A stretch of DNA of 64,000 bases, taken from a bacterium. GTDB lineage: Bacteria; Bacteroidota; Bacteroidia; Cytophagales; Cyclobacteriaceae. The translations under genes were made by a program, and so were the position numbers. Position 1 is the first letter of the stretch, and each line of letters opens with the position of its first letter. The stretch lies in assembly GCA_024743255.1 (NCBI GenBank), contig JANSWY010000001.1:434001-498000 (forward strand), given 5' to 3'. Positions 7,300 through 15,929 of this stretch are shown here, piece after piece. The notes under the pieces were generated by a model. That model saw only the letters and a program-made list of their open reading frames with translations. It did not search any database and had not been told where the DNA came from.

Positions 7300-8715
7300 A
7301 TGAATAAAAGATTAAAATTAGGATTGATGCTAATGCTCATCACAAGCATTAGCTGGGCACAGGAAAGACCTAAACCTGTATTAGATGGTTTGGAAAAAAA
7401 GATTGATGCTCAAGTAAAGAAGTATCTGGATCTGGATATCTTTTCTGGTAACGTTTTGGTTGCTGAAAATGGTAACATATTGTACCACAAGTCGTTTGGT
7501 CTTGCTAATCGCGAATCTAAGGAAGCGAATACGATAAATACCAAGTTTGATATTGGTTCTATGAACAAGACATTCACGAAGTTGATTGTACTTAAACTAT
7601 TAGAAGAGAAGAAATTGAAACTAGAGGATAAGCTAGGACATTACCTGGAAGGATTCCCAAAAATGGCAGCTGATAACATTACAATTGCGCATCTATTGAA
7701 TCACACTTCCGGTTATGGAGATTATTCACAGACTCCAGGCTTTTTCGGAGCTCCGGCAAGTGAGAAGATAATCGATAAATTAGTGAAGAGAATTAGCCAA
7801 ATGCCTCTATTCTTCCCTCCAGGAACAGATCGTGAGTATTCGAATTCCGGATATGTATTGTTGGGAGCCATTATAGAAAAAGTATCTGGTAGGACTTATC
7901 ATGACATGGTTCAGGACCATATTGTAACTCCACTTGGACTTACTGAGACTTATGTGAAGGAAAAATACACTGTTCCAAACAGAGCAATAGGTTATCTAAA
8001 GAATATGAAAGGTGAATTAGAAGACAACCAGGGTTTTGTCGAGGTGCCAAATCCAGATGGTGGCTTTTTGTCTACTACTTCTGATATGCTGAAGTTTCAT
8101 AGAGAGTTCTTTTATGGAGATGACATAGTAAAGAAGAAAACCAAGCTAAAGGACGAGTTTTACAGCATGATTCAACCTCACCAAAATACTGGTGGAGCTA
8201 TACCAATTGCAGGAGGTTTTAACGGTGCTAATACATCGATCTATGAAATCCTTCGAGATAAAATATCGATTATAGTATTTGCCAATATGGACGAACCCGT
8301 AGCAGAAAATCTTGGTGCTGATATATTGAGTATTGTAAGAGGAGAAAAACCAGGAGAACCGAAAATGCCTACTCTGCAGGTAGTTTACCAGGCTTTGAAG
8401 CAAAATGGGCGAGATTACGTTAAGAATAACTTTGAGGACCTTTCCAGCAATTGGAATCCAATGGACCCTCCAGGCATTATTCTAAATATGATTGGATACA
8501 GTTTAATGCGAGATGGGGACCTGAATATGGCTGCAGATGCATTTAGCTTGAATACTGAGTTATTTCCAGAAGATCCAAATGTTTGGGATAGTTATGGGGA
8601 AGTTTTATTAAATCAAGGTAAGAAGGAAGAGGCTCTAAGCATGTATCAAAAAGCACTAAGCATCGATCCGGAATTTCCTTCAGCACTAGAGAAAGTTAAA
8701 GAACTAACACAATGA
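7300..8715 (+). CDS. Secreted beta-lactamase-fold serine hydrolase with C-terminal TPR repeats
   Basis: The start is placed at ATG 7300, because the protein then opens with a clean signal peptide (MNKRLKLGLMLMLITS, cleavage after SWAQ or nearby); an ATG at 7192 would put 36 polar residues before it. The class C beta-lactamase/PBP fold shows Ser87-x-x-Lys90 (SMNK) and Tyr180-Ser-Asn182. In place of a KTG box there is a Gly-rich AGGFNGANT. Residues about 385-470 form two TPR units. Members of this family act as esterases, D,D-peptidases or peptidases, and the substrate here is unknown. It overlaps the protease gene by ATGA (8712-8715), so the two secreted hydrolases are coupled. Confidence 0.9.
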   Translation: MNKRLKLGLMLMLITSISWAQERPKPVLDGLEKKIDAQVKKYLDLDIFSGNVLVAENGNILYHKSFGLANRESKEANTINTKFDIGSMNKTFTKLIVLKLLEEKKLKLEDKLGHYLEGFPKMAADNITIAHLLNHTSGYGDYSQTPGFFGAPASEKIIDKLVKRISQMPLFFPPGTDREYSNSGYVLLGAIIEKVSGRTYHDMVQDHIVTPLGLTETYVKEKYTVPNRAIGYLKNMKGELEDNQGFVEVPNPDGGFLSTTSDMLKFHREFFYGDDIVKKKTKLKDEFYSMIQPHQNTGGAIPIAGGFNGANTSIYEILRDKISIIVFANMDEPVAENLGADILSIVRGEKPGEPKMPTLQVVYQALKQNGRDYVKNNFEDLSSNWNPMDPPGIILNMIGYSLMRDGDLNMAADAFSLNTELFPEDPNVWDSYGEVLLNQGKKEEALSMYQKALSIDPEFPSALEKVKELTQ

Positions 8716-9458
8716 AAACAGGAACTAAAATATTAGCAATTGGCATCATGATGGTGCTGAGTTCTTTCACAGATATAGTGAGAAGACATGATATAGACGA
8801 CAGCAAATACCTGGAGTTTGGCAAGAAGTTTCCTGGGGTTTGTAAAGTTGGAGCTTTAAATGGAGACGGAACTTATATAGGAAATGGATGGGTATTGACT
8901 GCCGCTCATGTCATTGAAGGACTTGAACTTAAAGAAGGAAAGCACAAAGTGTATTTCGGAGATCAGTCATATGCTATCGACAAGACCATAAAGCACCCAA
9001 AATATCAAACAGTAGGAAGTTATGATATAGGACTGGTTAAGTTTAAGAAAACCCCAGATGCAGAAGCCTATCCTCTTTATACCAAGAAGGATGAGCGTGG
9101 AAAAGAGATCATCATTGTAGGACATGGCTGGGCAAAACATGGAGACACCCGCACCTGGCTAGATAAAAATGGAGATAAAAGAGCCGCAACCAATAAAATA
9201 GAGCGTGTTACAGATGACCAGGTTATTTTCAACTTTAGCCACCCAGACTCCTCAGAAACAACAGAACTCGAAGGAACCGCAGGCCCGGGAGATAGCGGAG
9301 GTCCTGCATTTATTGAAATGGATGGCAAATATTATGTGGCGGGTGTAAGTTCTGGAGGAATTGATGGGCGGAATGGACCAGGTACTTATGGAGCTATTGA
9401 GCATTTTACCAGGGTTAGTAGTTATTTGGAATGGATAAGTGGGATTGTGGGGGAGTGA
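8712..9458 (+). CDS. Secreted trypsin-like serine protease (S1)
   Basis: A signal peptide covers about residues 1-20. The S1 triad is complete: His66 in LTAAHVI, Asp105 in SYDIGLVKF, and Ser195 in GPGDSGGPAF. The total of 248 aa is the size of a single S1 domain with almost no pro-region, and there is no PDZ domain and no T9SS sorting domain, so it should act in the periplasm or be released by another route. Its start overlaps the stop of the upstream beta-lactamase-fold hydrolase, which indicates joint production. Confidence 0.92.
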   Translation: MKTGTKILAIGIMMVLSSFTDIVRRHDIDDSKYLEFGKKFPGVCKVGALNGDGTYIGNGWVLTAAHVIEGLELKEGKHKVYFGDQSYAIDKTIKHPKYQTVGSYDIGLVKFKKTPDAEAYPLYTKKDERGKEIIIVGHGWAKHGDTRTWLDKNGDKRAATNKIERVTDDQVIFNFSHPDSSETTELEGTAGPGDSGGPAFIEMDGKYYVAGVSSGGIDGRNGPGTYGAIEHFTRVSSYLEWISGIVGE

Positions 9459-9497
9459 ATAGGAATCGATCCGGTTTGATGACCCTTCATCGCGAAT

Positions 9498-9657
9498 CGT
9501 CATTCCTGACGGAGCGTAGCGTAGATCAGGAATCCCGCAGTGCCCACCGTAGCTTAAGCGAAGGTGGGTGTTTTGCACTTATGAATTACATGACCTCAAA
9601 CCATTTATGGGATTCCGGATATTTCTTCCGTTTCACTATAGAAATTCCGGAATGACG
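9498..9657. repeat. Dispersed repeat family 1, copy C (complete, 160 bp)
   Basis: It runs from CGTCATTCC (9498-9506) to GGAATGACG (9649-9657) as in copy B, without the internal duplication. The immediate left flank CGCGAA is shared with copy B, so the true unit may be slightly longer. Family 2 and the 21-bp units do not follow here, which shows that family 1 can exist alone. Confidence 0.8.
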
Positions 9658-9681
9658 CCTTTATGGATATGAATTAGAAAT

Positions 9682-9707
9682 AAAAAAAGGCCAGCAAAAC
9701 GCTGGCC
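9682..9707 (-). terminator. Intrinsic terminator of the 9737-10015 gene
   Basis: GGCCAGC (9689-9695) pairs with GCTGGCC (9701-9707) around a 5-nt loop. Read on the minus strand the stem is followed by a run of seven Ts. Confidence 0.8.
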
Positions 9708-9736
9708 CTTATCACAATTCACCCTAAACAGGATAT

Positions 9737-10015
9737 TTAAACGATTACCTTTTTGATGTAGTCAATTGGTATGAATTTGTCACCTCTGGTTACAGCGAAC
9801 TTTTCAGTGACTGTCGAAAGTATAGTTTCACTTTTAAAGAAGTTTCCGTGTTTGTCATAGTATTCCAGAATGATTGGCTCACTATGGAAATTTCCCAGCT
9901 TCACGCCCTTTTCCAGTTCCATCATTAATTGCTTTCTCTCTGCTTCTCTTGCAGCTTTTCGTCTCGTAATGAATATTTCGGGATTTTCGTTTTTTATAAC
10001 ATTGGTATTTTCCAT
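9737..10015 (-). CDS. Hypothetical protein, 92 aa, soluble
   Basis: I do not recognise the family. The N-terminal half has a strongly charged helix (about 16-38: RRKAAREAERKQLMMELEKG), and the C-terminal half looks like beta strands (EPIILEYYDKHGNFFKSETI and a final IDYIKKVIV). There is no signal peptide and no membrane helix. A strong intrinsic terminator lies directly downstream, which supports a real transcription unit. It may be co-transcribed with the secreted small protein 62 bp upstream. Confidence 0.6.
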   Translation of the reverse strand: MENTNVIKNENPEIFITRRKAAREAERKQLMMELEKGVKLGNFHSEPIILEYYDKHGNFFKSETILSTVTEKFAVTRGDKFIPIDYIKKVIV

Positions 10016-10077
10016 TTCTACTTGATTTAATGAACAATATTTTACTTGTGCGCGGTAAGTATTTTATAGATGTCCAT

Positions 10078-10392
10078 CTAATCCAGTAGTTTGAGACACT
10101 GGTGTAATAAGTAAAGTCGTGTTTGTGAAAAGTCAGAATTGCCTTCCGCAGGTATTAATGATTGGTAGCTTTTGTAAGGTTGAATGGATGAAATCTCATT
10201 CGTGCTACCACTATATTTTATCTGGACTTTCTTATCGGTATTAATATAAATCTCTTTGAAATCCAGACTCTCACTTGTGGTGGCTTCACTGGAGGAGGCA
10301 GGAACTACTGCAAATAGCGATAATAGCATGCAAAAACAGATGCTTTTAGCCATGTAAGCCAATGTTATTTTGCTATGTTTCAGGTAGTTCAA
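10078..10392 (-). CDS. Small secreted hypothetical protein, 104 aa
   Basis: A long N-terminal region ends in a signal peptide (core ICFCMLLSLFAVVPASSS, about residues 18-35), followed by about 70 soluble residues of mixed beta character. No family is recognised. If the second Met (residue 14, MAKSICFC) is the true start, the signal peptide has a more normal length. It lies upstream of the 92-aa gene in the same direction. Confidence 0.55.
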   Translation of the reverse strand: MNYLKHSKITLAYMAKSICFCMLLSLFAVVPASSSEATTSESLDFKEIYINTDKKVQIKYSGSTNEISSIQPYKSYQSLIPAEGNSDFSQTRLYLLHQCLKLLD

Positions 10393-10698
10393 AAGATTAT
10401 TTGTTTTTTATCGAATGTGAGTAAGAACAGAGTGGATGTTGAGAATGTTTACCAGTGACTCAAAAAAGTTTATCAAATACCACAAATTGAGTTTGTCTAA
10501 AACAGCCTTAAATAGGCTTTAGGATAGCATTTTACAACAAATCATAAAAGATTGTTATTGAAATCATTTAAAATATAAATAAATTATAATGAATTGATTT
10601 TCGGCCAAAAGGAATATGTTTCCGTTTCACGAGGATAAGCTACTTGGAAAGATTTGGTAGCTTGCACTTAACTTAACAAGAACAAAATCCTATTCTTC
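10393..10698. other. Intergenic gap of 306 bp between divergent genes
   Basis: AT-rich, with no open frame of note. It contains one clear hairpin, AAGCTAC (10637-10643) with GTAGCTT (10657-10663), 35 nt before the start of the gene at 10699 and probably in its leader, and a short AGCCT/AGGCT stem at 10505-10519. Promoters for both divergent genes must lie here, but I see no convincing consensus match. Confidence 0.5.
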
Positions 10699-11133
10699 AT
10701 GAAATCGACATTCTTATTATCATTTATGCTTTTATTTTCAGTGGCTGTGTTCGCACAAACACCTATTGATGGATTACAAAAGCAAAATCTTGCATACCTG
10801 GAGTCACAGGAAAGTGAAGGTTATGAATTCAGATCACAGATTATTACTGAGTTTGATCTAGCCAATGCTTCTCAGGACGTAAATATCAAACTAAGCAAGG
10901 ATTACACATACATAGTAGTGGCATTAGGAGATAGCAACATTCCAAAGATTGCTCTTGATATCAAGCCATCTAAAAACGCGAAAATGGAATCTTTATCAAT
11001 CGATGGTAGTGCTGCTGGGCAGTCATTTAAATTGAGTCCTACTAAGTCTGGAAGATTTAAAATATCAATCAATGTATCCGACCTTGATGAAGGCCAGACT
11101 GGGTTTATCAGTTTTATGGTATTGAGAAAGTAA
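10699..11133 (+). CDS. Secreted hypothetical protein, 144 aa, beta-rich
   Basis: A clear signal peptide (MKSTFLLSFMLLFSVAVFA, cleavage before QTP) is followed by about 125 residues with repeated beta-strand pattern (TYIVVALGDSNIPKIALDI, then a final GFISFMVLRK). It may be a small periplasmic beta-sandwich protein. The family is not recognised. It is transcribed alone, with a bidirectional terminator right after it. Confidence 0.7.
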   Translation: MKSTFLLSFMLLFSVAVFAQTPIDGLQKQNLAYLESQESEGYEFRSQIITEFDLANASQDVNIKLSKDYTYIVVALGDSNIPKIALDIKPSKNAKMESLSIDGSAAGQSFKLSPTKSGRFKISINVSDLDEGQTGFISFMVLRK

Positions 11134-11154
11134 TAGATCAAAAAACATTCTACA

Positions 11155-11184
11155 TAAAAAAAGCCGGCATAAACCGGCTTTTCC
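11155..11184. terminator. Bidirectional intrinsic terminator between convergent genes
   Basis: AAGCCGG (11161-11167) pairs with CCGGCTT (11174-11180) around a 6-nt loop. An A-run precedes it and TTTT follows, so it can end both the 10699 gene and the convergent YceI gene. Confidence 0.85.
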
Positions 11185-11206
11185 AAATTTCATCCTAACT
11201 GAAATT

Positions 11207-11839
11207 TTATGACTTGGCTTTGATATCAAGGCTAACCTTAATGTCATCACTCAAAATCATGTCTTTCATGAAATGAACCCAGCTTACTTCAAAGTCTTGT
11301 CTGTTGAATACAAGATCTGCAGTTCCGCTGAATCCATCAGCAGAAGTTTCGCTTGATGTTAAAGTAGCTTTCACTTCTTTAGTGATACCTCTAATAGTAA
11401 GGTCTCCAACTAATTCGTTTCCTGTTTGTGATTTGATTACGTAGCTAGCAGTTGGGAATTCCTCTACTAAGAAAAAATCTCCGGTTGATAAGTGACCAAC
11501 AAGGTCAGATGCTCTTCTACCGTCTTCATCTTTGTAAGATGCAGAGTCTGTAGGTATGATTGTAGTCATATCAATTACAACAGTTCCTCCAGTGATTTGG
11601 TCACCAGTTGTTACTATTTGTCCTTCTTTAACCGAAATAAGACCATTATGTCCATATACTCCAGCAACTTCTCCAGCCCATTTTACTACAGACGCAGTAG
11701 CATCAACAGTATAAGTAGTAGCAGTAGCAGCTGCAGGTTCAGCAGTTTTCTCTTCTTTAGCAGTGTTCTGACCACCGCCGCAAGCAGTTAGCAACGCAAC
11801 AGCGATTGCACTAGCAAAAAATGTAAGTCTCTTATTCAT
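11207..11839 (-). CDS. YceI-family lipoprotein
   Basis: It has a lipoprotein signal with lipobox LTAC (Cys20), then a Gln/Ala/Glu-rich linker, then the YceI beta-barrel from about residue 43: TVDATASVVKWAGE, the central GQIVTTGDQITGG, and LTIRGITKEVKATL, which is the LTI.GvTKpv signature. YceI proteins bind isoprenoid or other amphiphilic ligands. In Bacteroidota they are usually lipid-anchored periplasmic proteins of unknown ligand. The length of 210 aa is normal for the lipidated form. It is transcribed alone. Confidence 0.92.
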   Translation of the reverse strand: MNKRLTFFASAIAVALLTACGGGQNTAKEEKTAEPAAATATTYTVDATASVVKWAGEVAGVYGHNGLISVKEGQIVTTGDQITGGTVVIDMTTIIPTDSASYKDEDGRRASDLVGHLSTGDFFLVEEFPTASYVIKSQTGNELVGDLTIRGITKEVKATLTSSETSADGFSGTADLVFNRQDFEVSWVHFMKDMILSDDIKVSLDIKAKS

Positions 11840-12155
11840 AAGATGTTAAAATTAAGTGATTTGGCTAATATACGAATATGTACATTAAATGTTGTTACAT
11901 GTATGTTATATTTTAGGTATTATTCTAACTGGAAACTCTGGAAATTGTTAAAGTCTTTCAAGATTTGTGACCTATAAATTGTTCTGAAAATCAATTGAAT
12001 TGCCAATGCCAATTCGTTATGTACAATTTAATCCATTTATACTACTATTCACGAATACTAAATCAGAATATTCTTTGGTCAGACCATTTGATTTTTAGCA
12101 GATATTTATAAATTGAAGCACCCGCCAGTATTTTGCTAACCAAATTTTTTAAACA
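11840..12155. other. Intergenic gap of 316 bp between divergent YceI and subtilase genes
   Basis: AT-rich, no open frame, no repeat of the dispersed families, and no strong hairpin. It must hold the promoters of both divergent genes. I could not identify either with confidence. Confidence 0.5.
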
Positions 12156-15100
12156 ATGAGAAAGTTTTACCTATTGACCACTTTCTTGGCGATAGCACTG
12201 TGCGCAGTGGGCCAGGATTGGGTAAACAACAAATCAAATCTTTATTATTATTCAAATGGTGAAAGAGTTGCAATGACTCCAGACTACAGTTCGTTGGCCA
12301 TCTATTTTAAGGATGTTCCGGCGAAAGGAGTTGTTGATCAACTGAAAAGCACCGTAAACGAACGCTTTGCGAACTCTGGAAAGACTCCTGAAACACATTC
12401 CATGGCAAGCAAAGGTGTGATCCGAATTCTGAATGCTGAATCGTTCAGAATGTCTCCTTCAACTAAAAAGGCCGATTTCTTAGCAACTTACGGACTAAGA
12501 TCAACTGGAGCATACGATGTTCTTCCTTCCTTTACTGTTGGAGGCACACAAATGTGGATGACTAAGCGAGTTAACCTGGGTCTGAAGCCAAATGTGCAGC
12601 TTTCGAGTATTCAAGGTATTTTGAACAAGTACGATGCTGTTCTACAGAAAAGTAGACTTAATGGAAGTTTCCTTACTGTGAATGTAGACAAGCTGGAAAA
12701 TCAGTTGCCTCTAATTCAGGAATTGGCTGCTAAAGGATTTATCCAATGGGGAGAGCCTGACTTTAAGGCTGAAATTAAGAGATACAATGACCCTCTTTAT
12801 CAGTATCAGTGGCACCTGAATAACACAGGTGGTGTTGACTGGTCAGGAAACTTTGCCTTGACTGCAGGAGTAGATATCGATGCAGATCTGGCCTGGGGAA
12901 TTTCTACAGGAAGTTCAAACATCACGGTAGCAGTAATTGATGACGGTATGGTGAATCACGAAGATTTCCCTACGCTATTAAATGGTTACACTCCTTCTAC
13001 AAACGGAGATGGAACTCCAGATTATTCTACAAACCCTTACCATGGTCAGCCATGTGGAGGATTGATCTTTGCTCAGCACAATAGCGTGGGTGTAAGAGGG
13101 GTTGCTCCTGGTGTAAATGCATTTAGTGTAAACATCTTTGAGTCTTCTACTACAAATGCGGATGTAGCTGATGGAGTCATCTGGGCAGTAGATCAGGGAG
13201 CTGATGTACTTTCAAATTCATGGGGATTTGGATCATGTACTGCTAATTTAGTTCCTTCTATTTCCAATGCATTCTCTTATGCTGCTACTTCAGGAAGAGG
13301 TGGACTAGGTTGCGTGATTCTTGTTGCTTCAGGAAACGATTTCCAAAGTTGTGTTTCATTCCCTGCTAACCTTTCTACTGTAACTGCTGTTGGAGCTGTT
13401 AATGGATCAGGAACAAGAAGTAACTTCAGTAACACTGGTAGTGACTTAGATATCACCGCTCCTTCAAATGAGTTTATTACTAACCAATTTGGACAGGTTG
13501 TTGAATTCAGAAGTGATATTGTAACTACCGACCTTCCAGGAAGTGAAGGAAGCAACAATGGTCTTTACTACTACGAATTTGGTGGAACTTCAGCGGCTAC
13601 TCCTATCACTGCAGGTGTTGCTTGTCTTGTACTCTCTGTTGATCCTAGCTTAACTAAAGCTCAGGTTGAAAACATTCTTTATACAACTGCAACAGATTAC
13701 GGTTCTAATGGATATGACACTGAATATGGTCATGGACTAGTAAATGCTTATCAGGCAGTATTAGCTGCTGGTGGTAGCTCTTGTGATCTTGCTGCTCCTG
13801 GTAATTTCTCTGCTTCAAGCATTGGTGATAATAGCTTTAATCTATCATGGAATTCAGTTTCTGGAGCTTCTTCATATACTGTAACCGTGGGAGGTAATTC
13901 AACTAATGTATCCGGAACTTCTTATTCTGCAACAGGCTTGACTGCTGGAACTACTTACACATGCTCAGTAGTAGCAAACTGCTCTGGAGGTGGAACTGGA
14001 ACTAGTACAAGCATAGACGTAACTACAACAGGAAGCGTACCTGTTAATTACTGTGGATCAAATGGAAACAATACTTCAGACGAATACATTGGAAGAGTTC
14101 AATTAGGATCTATAGACAACTCAACTGGAGCTTCTTCTGGTGGATATGGAGACTTTACTTCTCAATCTACAGATTTAGCTCAGGGAAGCTCAAATACTAT
14201 CACAATCACTCCAACCTGGACTGGAACAGTTTATTCTGAAGGATATTCTGTATGGATTGACTACAACCAGGATGGTGATTTTGCTGATTCTGGTGAGCAG
14301 GTATTTACTCAATCAAACACTACTGCATCACCAGTTGGTGGATCATTCACGGTACCTGCTTCAGCAACCGAAGGTAGTACAAGAATGCGTGTTTCTATGA
14401 AATACAATGGTATCCCAACTTCATGTGAGTCGTTTACATATGGTGAGGTTGAAGACTATACAGTAAATATCACTACTGATGGTGGTGGTGGAGATCCAGG
14501 GGGATGTACTGCAACTAGCGTTGATTCTAATGATTTTGAAAGTGGATGGGGTATCTGGAATGACGGAGGTTCTGATGCGAGAAGAAGTGCTAATGACGCA
14601 GCTTATTCAAACGGAACTTATAGTATCAGACTGAGAGATAATACTTCTACATCTACAATGACTACTGATAACCTTAATCTTTCATCTTTCGAAGAGATTA
14701 CAGTTTCATTCAGTTACTATCCAAGAAGCATGGAATCTGGAGAAGACTTCTGGTTACAGATCTCAACTAATGGTGGAAGCAGCTACAGTACTCAAGCTTC
14801 ATGGGCGCAAGGATCTGAATTCTCAAATAATCAGAGATATAATGAGTCGGTTACGTTAACTGGTACTTTTAGCTCTACAACTAGACTAAGATTCAGATGT
14901 GATGCTTCTGGGAATAGTGATTATGTGTACATCGATGATGTTGTAATTACAGGATGTTCTTCTTCTGGCGCTTCATTTGTTGCAACTATGGATCAATTAC
15001 CAGAGATCATTGAAGCTGAGGAATTGGATTTCGAATCGATCGTGATGTATCCAAATCCTGTTAAGGACAAATTAATGATCAACGGAATGCCAGATGATGC

Positions 15101-15251
15101 ATTTGTAAGACTAATTACCTTGTCAGGTAAAGTTCTTGATCAGGGAATTGGTAGAAAAGAGTTTGATATGTCTGCACTTCAAAATGGTTTATACTTATTG
15201 CATGTAACCATTGATGATGAGGCAAGAACATTTAAAGTGATTAGAAACTAA
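12156..15251 (+). CDS. Secreted subtilisin-like protease (S8) with FN3, GEVED and T9SS sorting domains
   Basis: A signal peptide (1-20) and an inhibitor-like pro-region (to about 230) precede the S8 domain. The triad is visible as Asp262 (VAVIDDGM), His296 (NPYHGQPCGG) and Ser479 (FGGTSAATP). Then come a fibronectin type III domain (about 546-627), a GEVED domain (about 633-770, with FTYGEVEDYTVNI), a beta-sandwich module with a jelly-roll look (about 780-935), and a type IX secretion C-terminal domain (about 955-1031, with VMYPNPVKDKLMING and LQNGLYLLHV). It is therefore exported through the outer membrane, probably cell-attached or released. It is transcribed alone and closed by a strong terminator. 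Confidence 0.95.
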   Translation: MRKFYLLTTFLAIALCAVGQDWVNNKSNLYYYSNGERVAMTPDYSSLAIYFKDVPAKGVVDQLKSTVNERFANSGKTPETHSMASKGVIRILNAESFRMSPSTKKADFLATYGLRSTGAYDVLPSFTVGGTQMWMTKRVNLGLKPNVQLSSIQGILNKYDAVLQKSRLNGSFLTVNVDKLENQLPLIQELAAKGFIQWGEPDFKAEIKRYNDPLYQYQWHLNNTGGVDWSGNFALTAGVDIDADLAWGISTGSSNITVAVIDDGMVNHEDFPTLLNGYTPSTNGDGTPDYSTNPYHGQPCGGLIFAQHNSVGVRGVAPGVNAFSVNIFESSTTNADVADGVIWAVDQGADVLSNSWGFGSCTANLVPSISNAFSYAATSGRGGLGCVILVASGNDFQSCVSFPANLSTVTAVGAVNGSGTRSNFSNTGSDLDITAPSNEFITNQFGQVVEFRSDIVTTDLPGSEGSNNGLYYYEFGGTSAATPITAGVACLVLSVDPSLTKAQVENILYTTATDYGSNGYDTEYGHGLVNAYQAVLAAGGSSCDLAAPGNFSASSIGDNSFNLSWNSVSGASSYTVTVGGNSTNVSGTSYSATGLTAGTTYTCSVVANCSGGGTGTSTSIDVTTTGSVPVNYCGSNGNNTSDEYIGRVQLGSIDNSTGASSGGYGDFTSQSTDLAQGSSNTITITPTWTGTVYSEGYSVWIDYNQDGDFADSGEQVFTQSNTTASPVGGSFTVPASATEGSTRMRVSMKYNGIPTSCESFTYGEVEDYTVNITTDGGGGDPGGCTATSVDSNDFESGWGIWNDGGSDARRSANDAAYSNGTYSIRLRDNTSTSTMTTDNLNLSSFEEITVSFSYYPRSMESGEDFWLQISTNGGSSYSTQASWAQGSEFSNNQRYNESVTLTGTFSSTTRLRFRCDASGNSDYVYIDDVVITGCSSSGASFVATMDQLPEIIEAEELDFESIVMYPNPVKDKLMINGMPDDAFVRLITLSGKVLDQGIGRKEFDMSALQNGLYLLHVTIDDEARTFKVIRN

Positions 15252-15268
15252 GACTAATTTCAAATCAA

Positions 15269-15304
15269 TAAAAAAAGGTGTGGTTTTGGCCACACCTTTT
15301 TTTG
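15269..15304. terminator. Bidirectional intrinsic terminator after the subtilase
   Basis: GGTGTGG (15277-15283) pairs with CCACACC (15290-15296), extended by flanking A and T runs. It serves the subtilase and the convergent gene ending at 15348. Confidence 0.9.
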
Positions 15305-15347
15305 TTAGTGCAACGATGTTGAACCTTTCTTGATAAAACAAAGAAGG

Positions 15348-15737
15348 TTATTCATCCACCGCAAAAACACCTTGCTTTGCTGCTTTAGCTATAGGGTCAT
15401 GCACTATTTCCCATTCCAATAGATAGCTTGCTGTACTATTTTCTTCTACCAGGGTCATGGTATTAGTGTATTTTCCAATATTGCCGTCCACCTTAAATCG
15501 AAACTTACCTAAGAAATCATTTCTGCTTAGGTAATCAAAATCCCACAGCTCAATTTCTGTCCAGCCTTCTTTTACATTTAAAGTAACATCCAGGTCCACA
15601 ATGTCCCCAGTATCTACTCTATAATAAATCATACCTGCTGGCCAGATCTTTTCACCGTTCATTTTGAGATACATTTCGTCTTTGTCAATCTCATCTGGAA
15701 GTTTGCAATGAATTCGGGATAATTTGATCTTAGGCAT
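15348..15737 (-). CDS. Small C2-like domain protein, 129 aa
   Basis: No signal peptide. The sequence alternates strands and ends a beta-sandwich with GWTEIELWDFDYLSRNDFLG, which resembles the C2-domain pattern of strand, then Asp-x-Asp, then an acidic loop (the D.D....DfLG signature), and then a strand WEIVHDP. It is probably a cytoplasmic beta-sandwich protein. C2 domains often bind calcium or membranes, but that function is inferred from the pattern alone. It lies alone between a shared terminator and a 192-bp gap. Confidence 0.6.
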   Translation of the reverse strand: MPKIKLSRIHCKLPDEIDKDEMYLKMNGEKIWPAGMIYYRVDTGDIVDLDVTLNVKEGWTEIELWDFDYLSRNDFLGKFRFKVDGNIGKYTNTMTLVEENSTASYLLEWEIVHDPIAKAAKQGVFAVDE

Positions 15738-15929
15738 AGTTAGAGCTTTTAGTTTGAAAATTATTTCTAAGATGTACCACTCTAAACCGTAAAGCTAAGT
15801 TGAGGGTTTAGCTTAAACCCATAAAAATATATTTATATAGTTAATCTATTGTATTAATATTAGCTTATGAAATACATACAGGTCCAATCGTTGGTGTTGA
15901 ACCTGTGTGTATAAAAACGGATGAAAAGT

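Noticed and set aside
9252-9655. Frames of 108 aa (minus) and 74 aa (plus) crossing the end of the trypsin-like gene and repeat copy C.
   Set aside because: They run from coding sequence into a non-coding dispersed repeat with no start context or homology.
15804-15820. Hairpin GGGTTTA-gct-TAAACCC in the gap between 15737 and 15930.
   Set aside because: A clean 7-bp stem, but no T-run follows on either strand and no gene start is close, so I could not give it a role.
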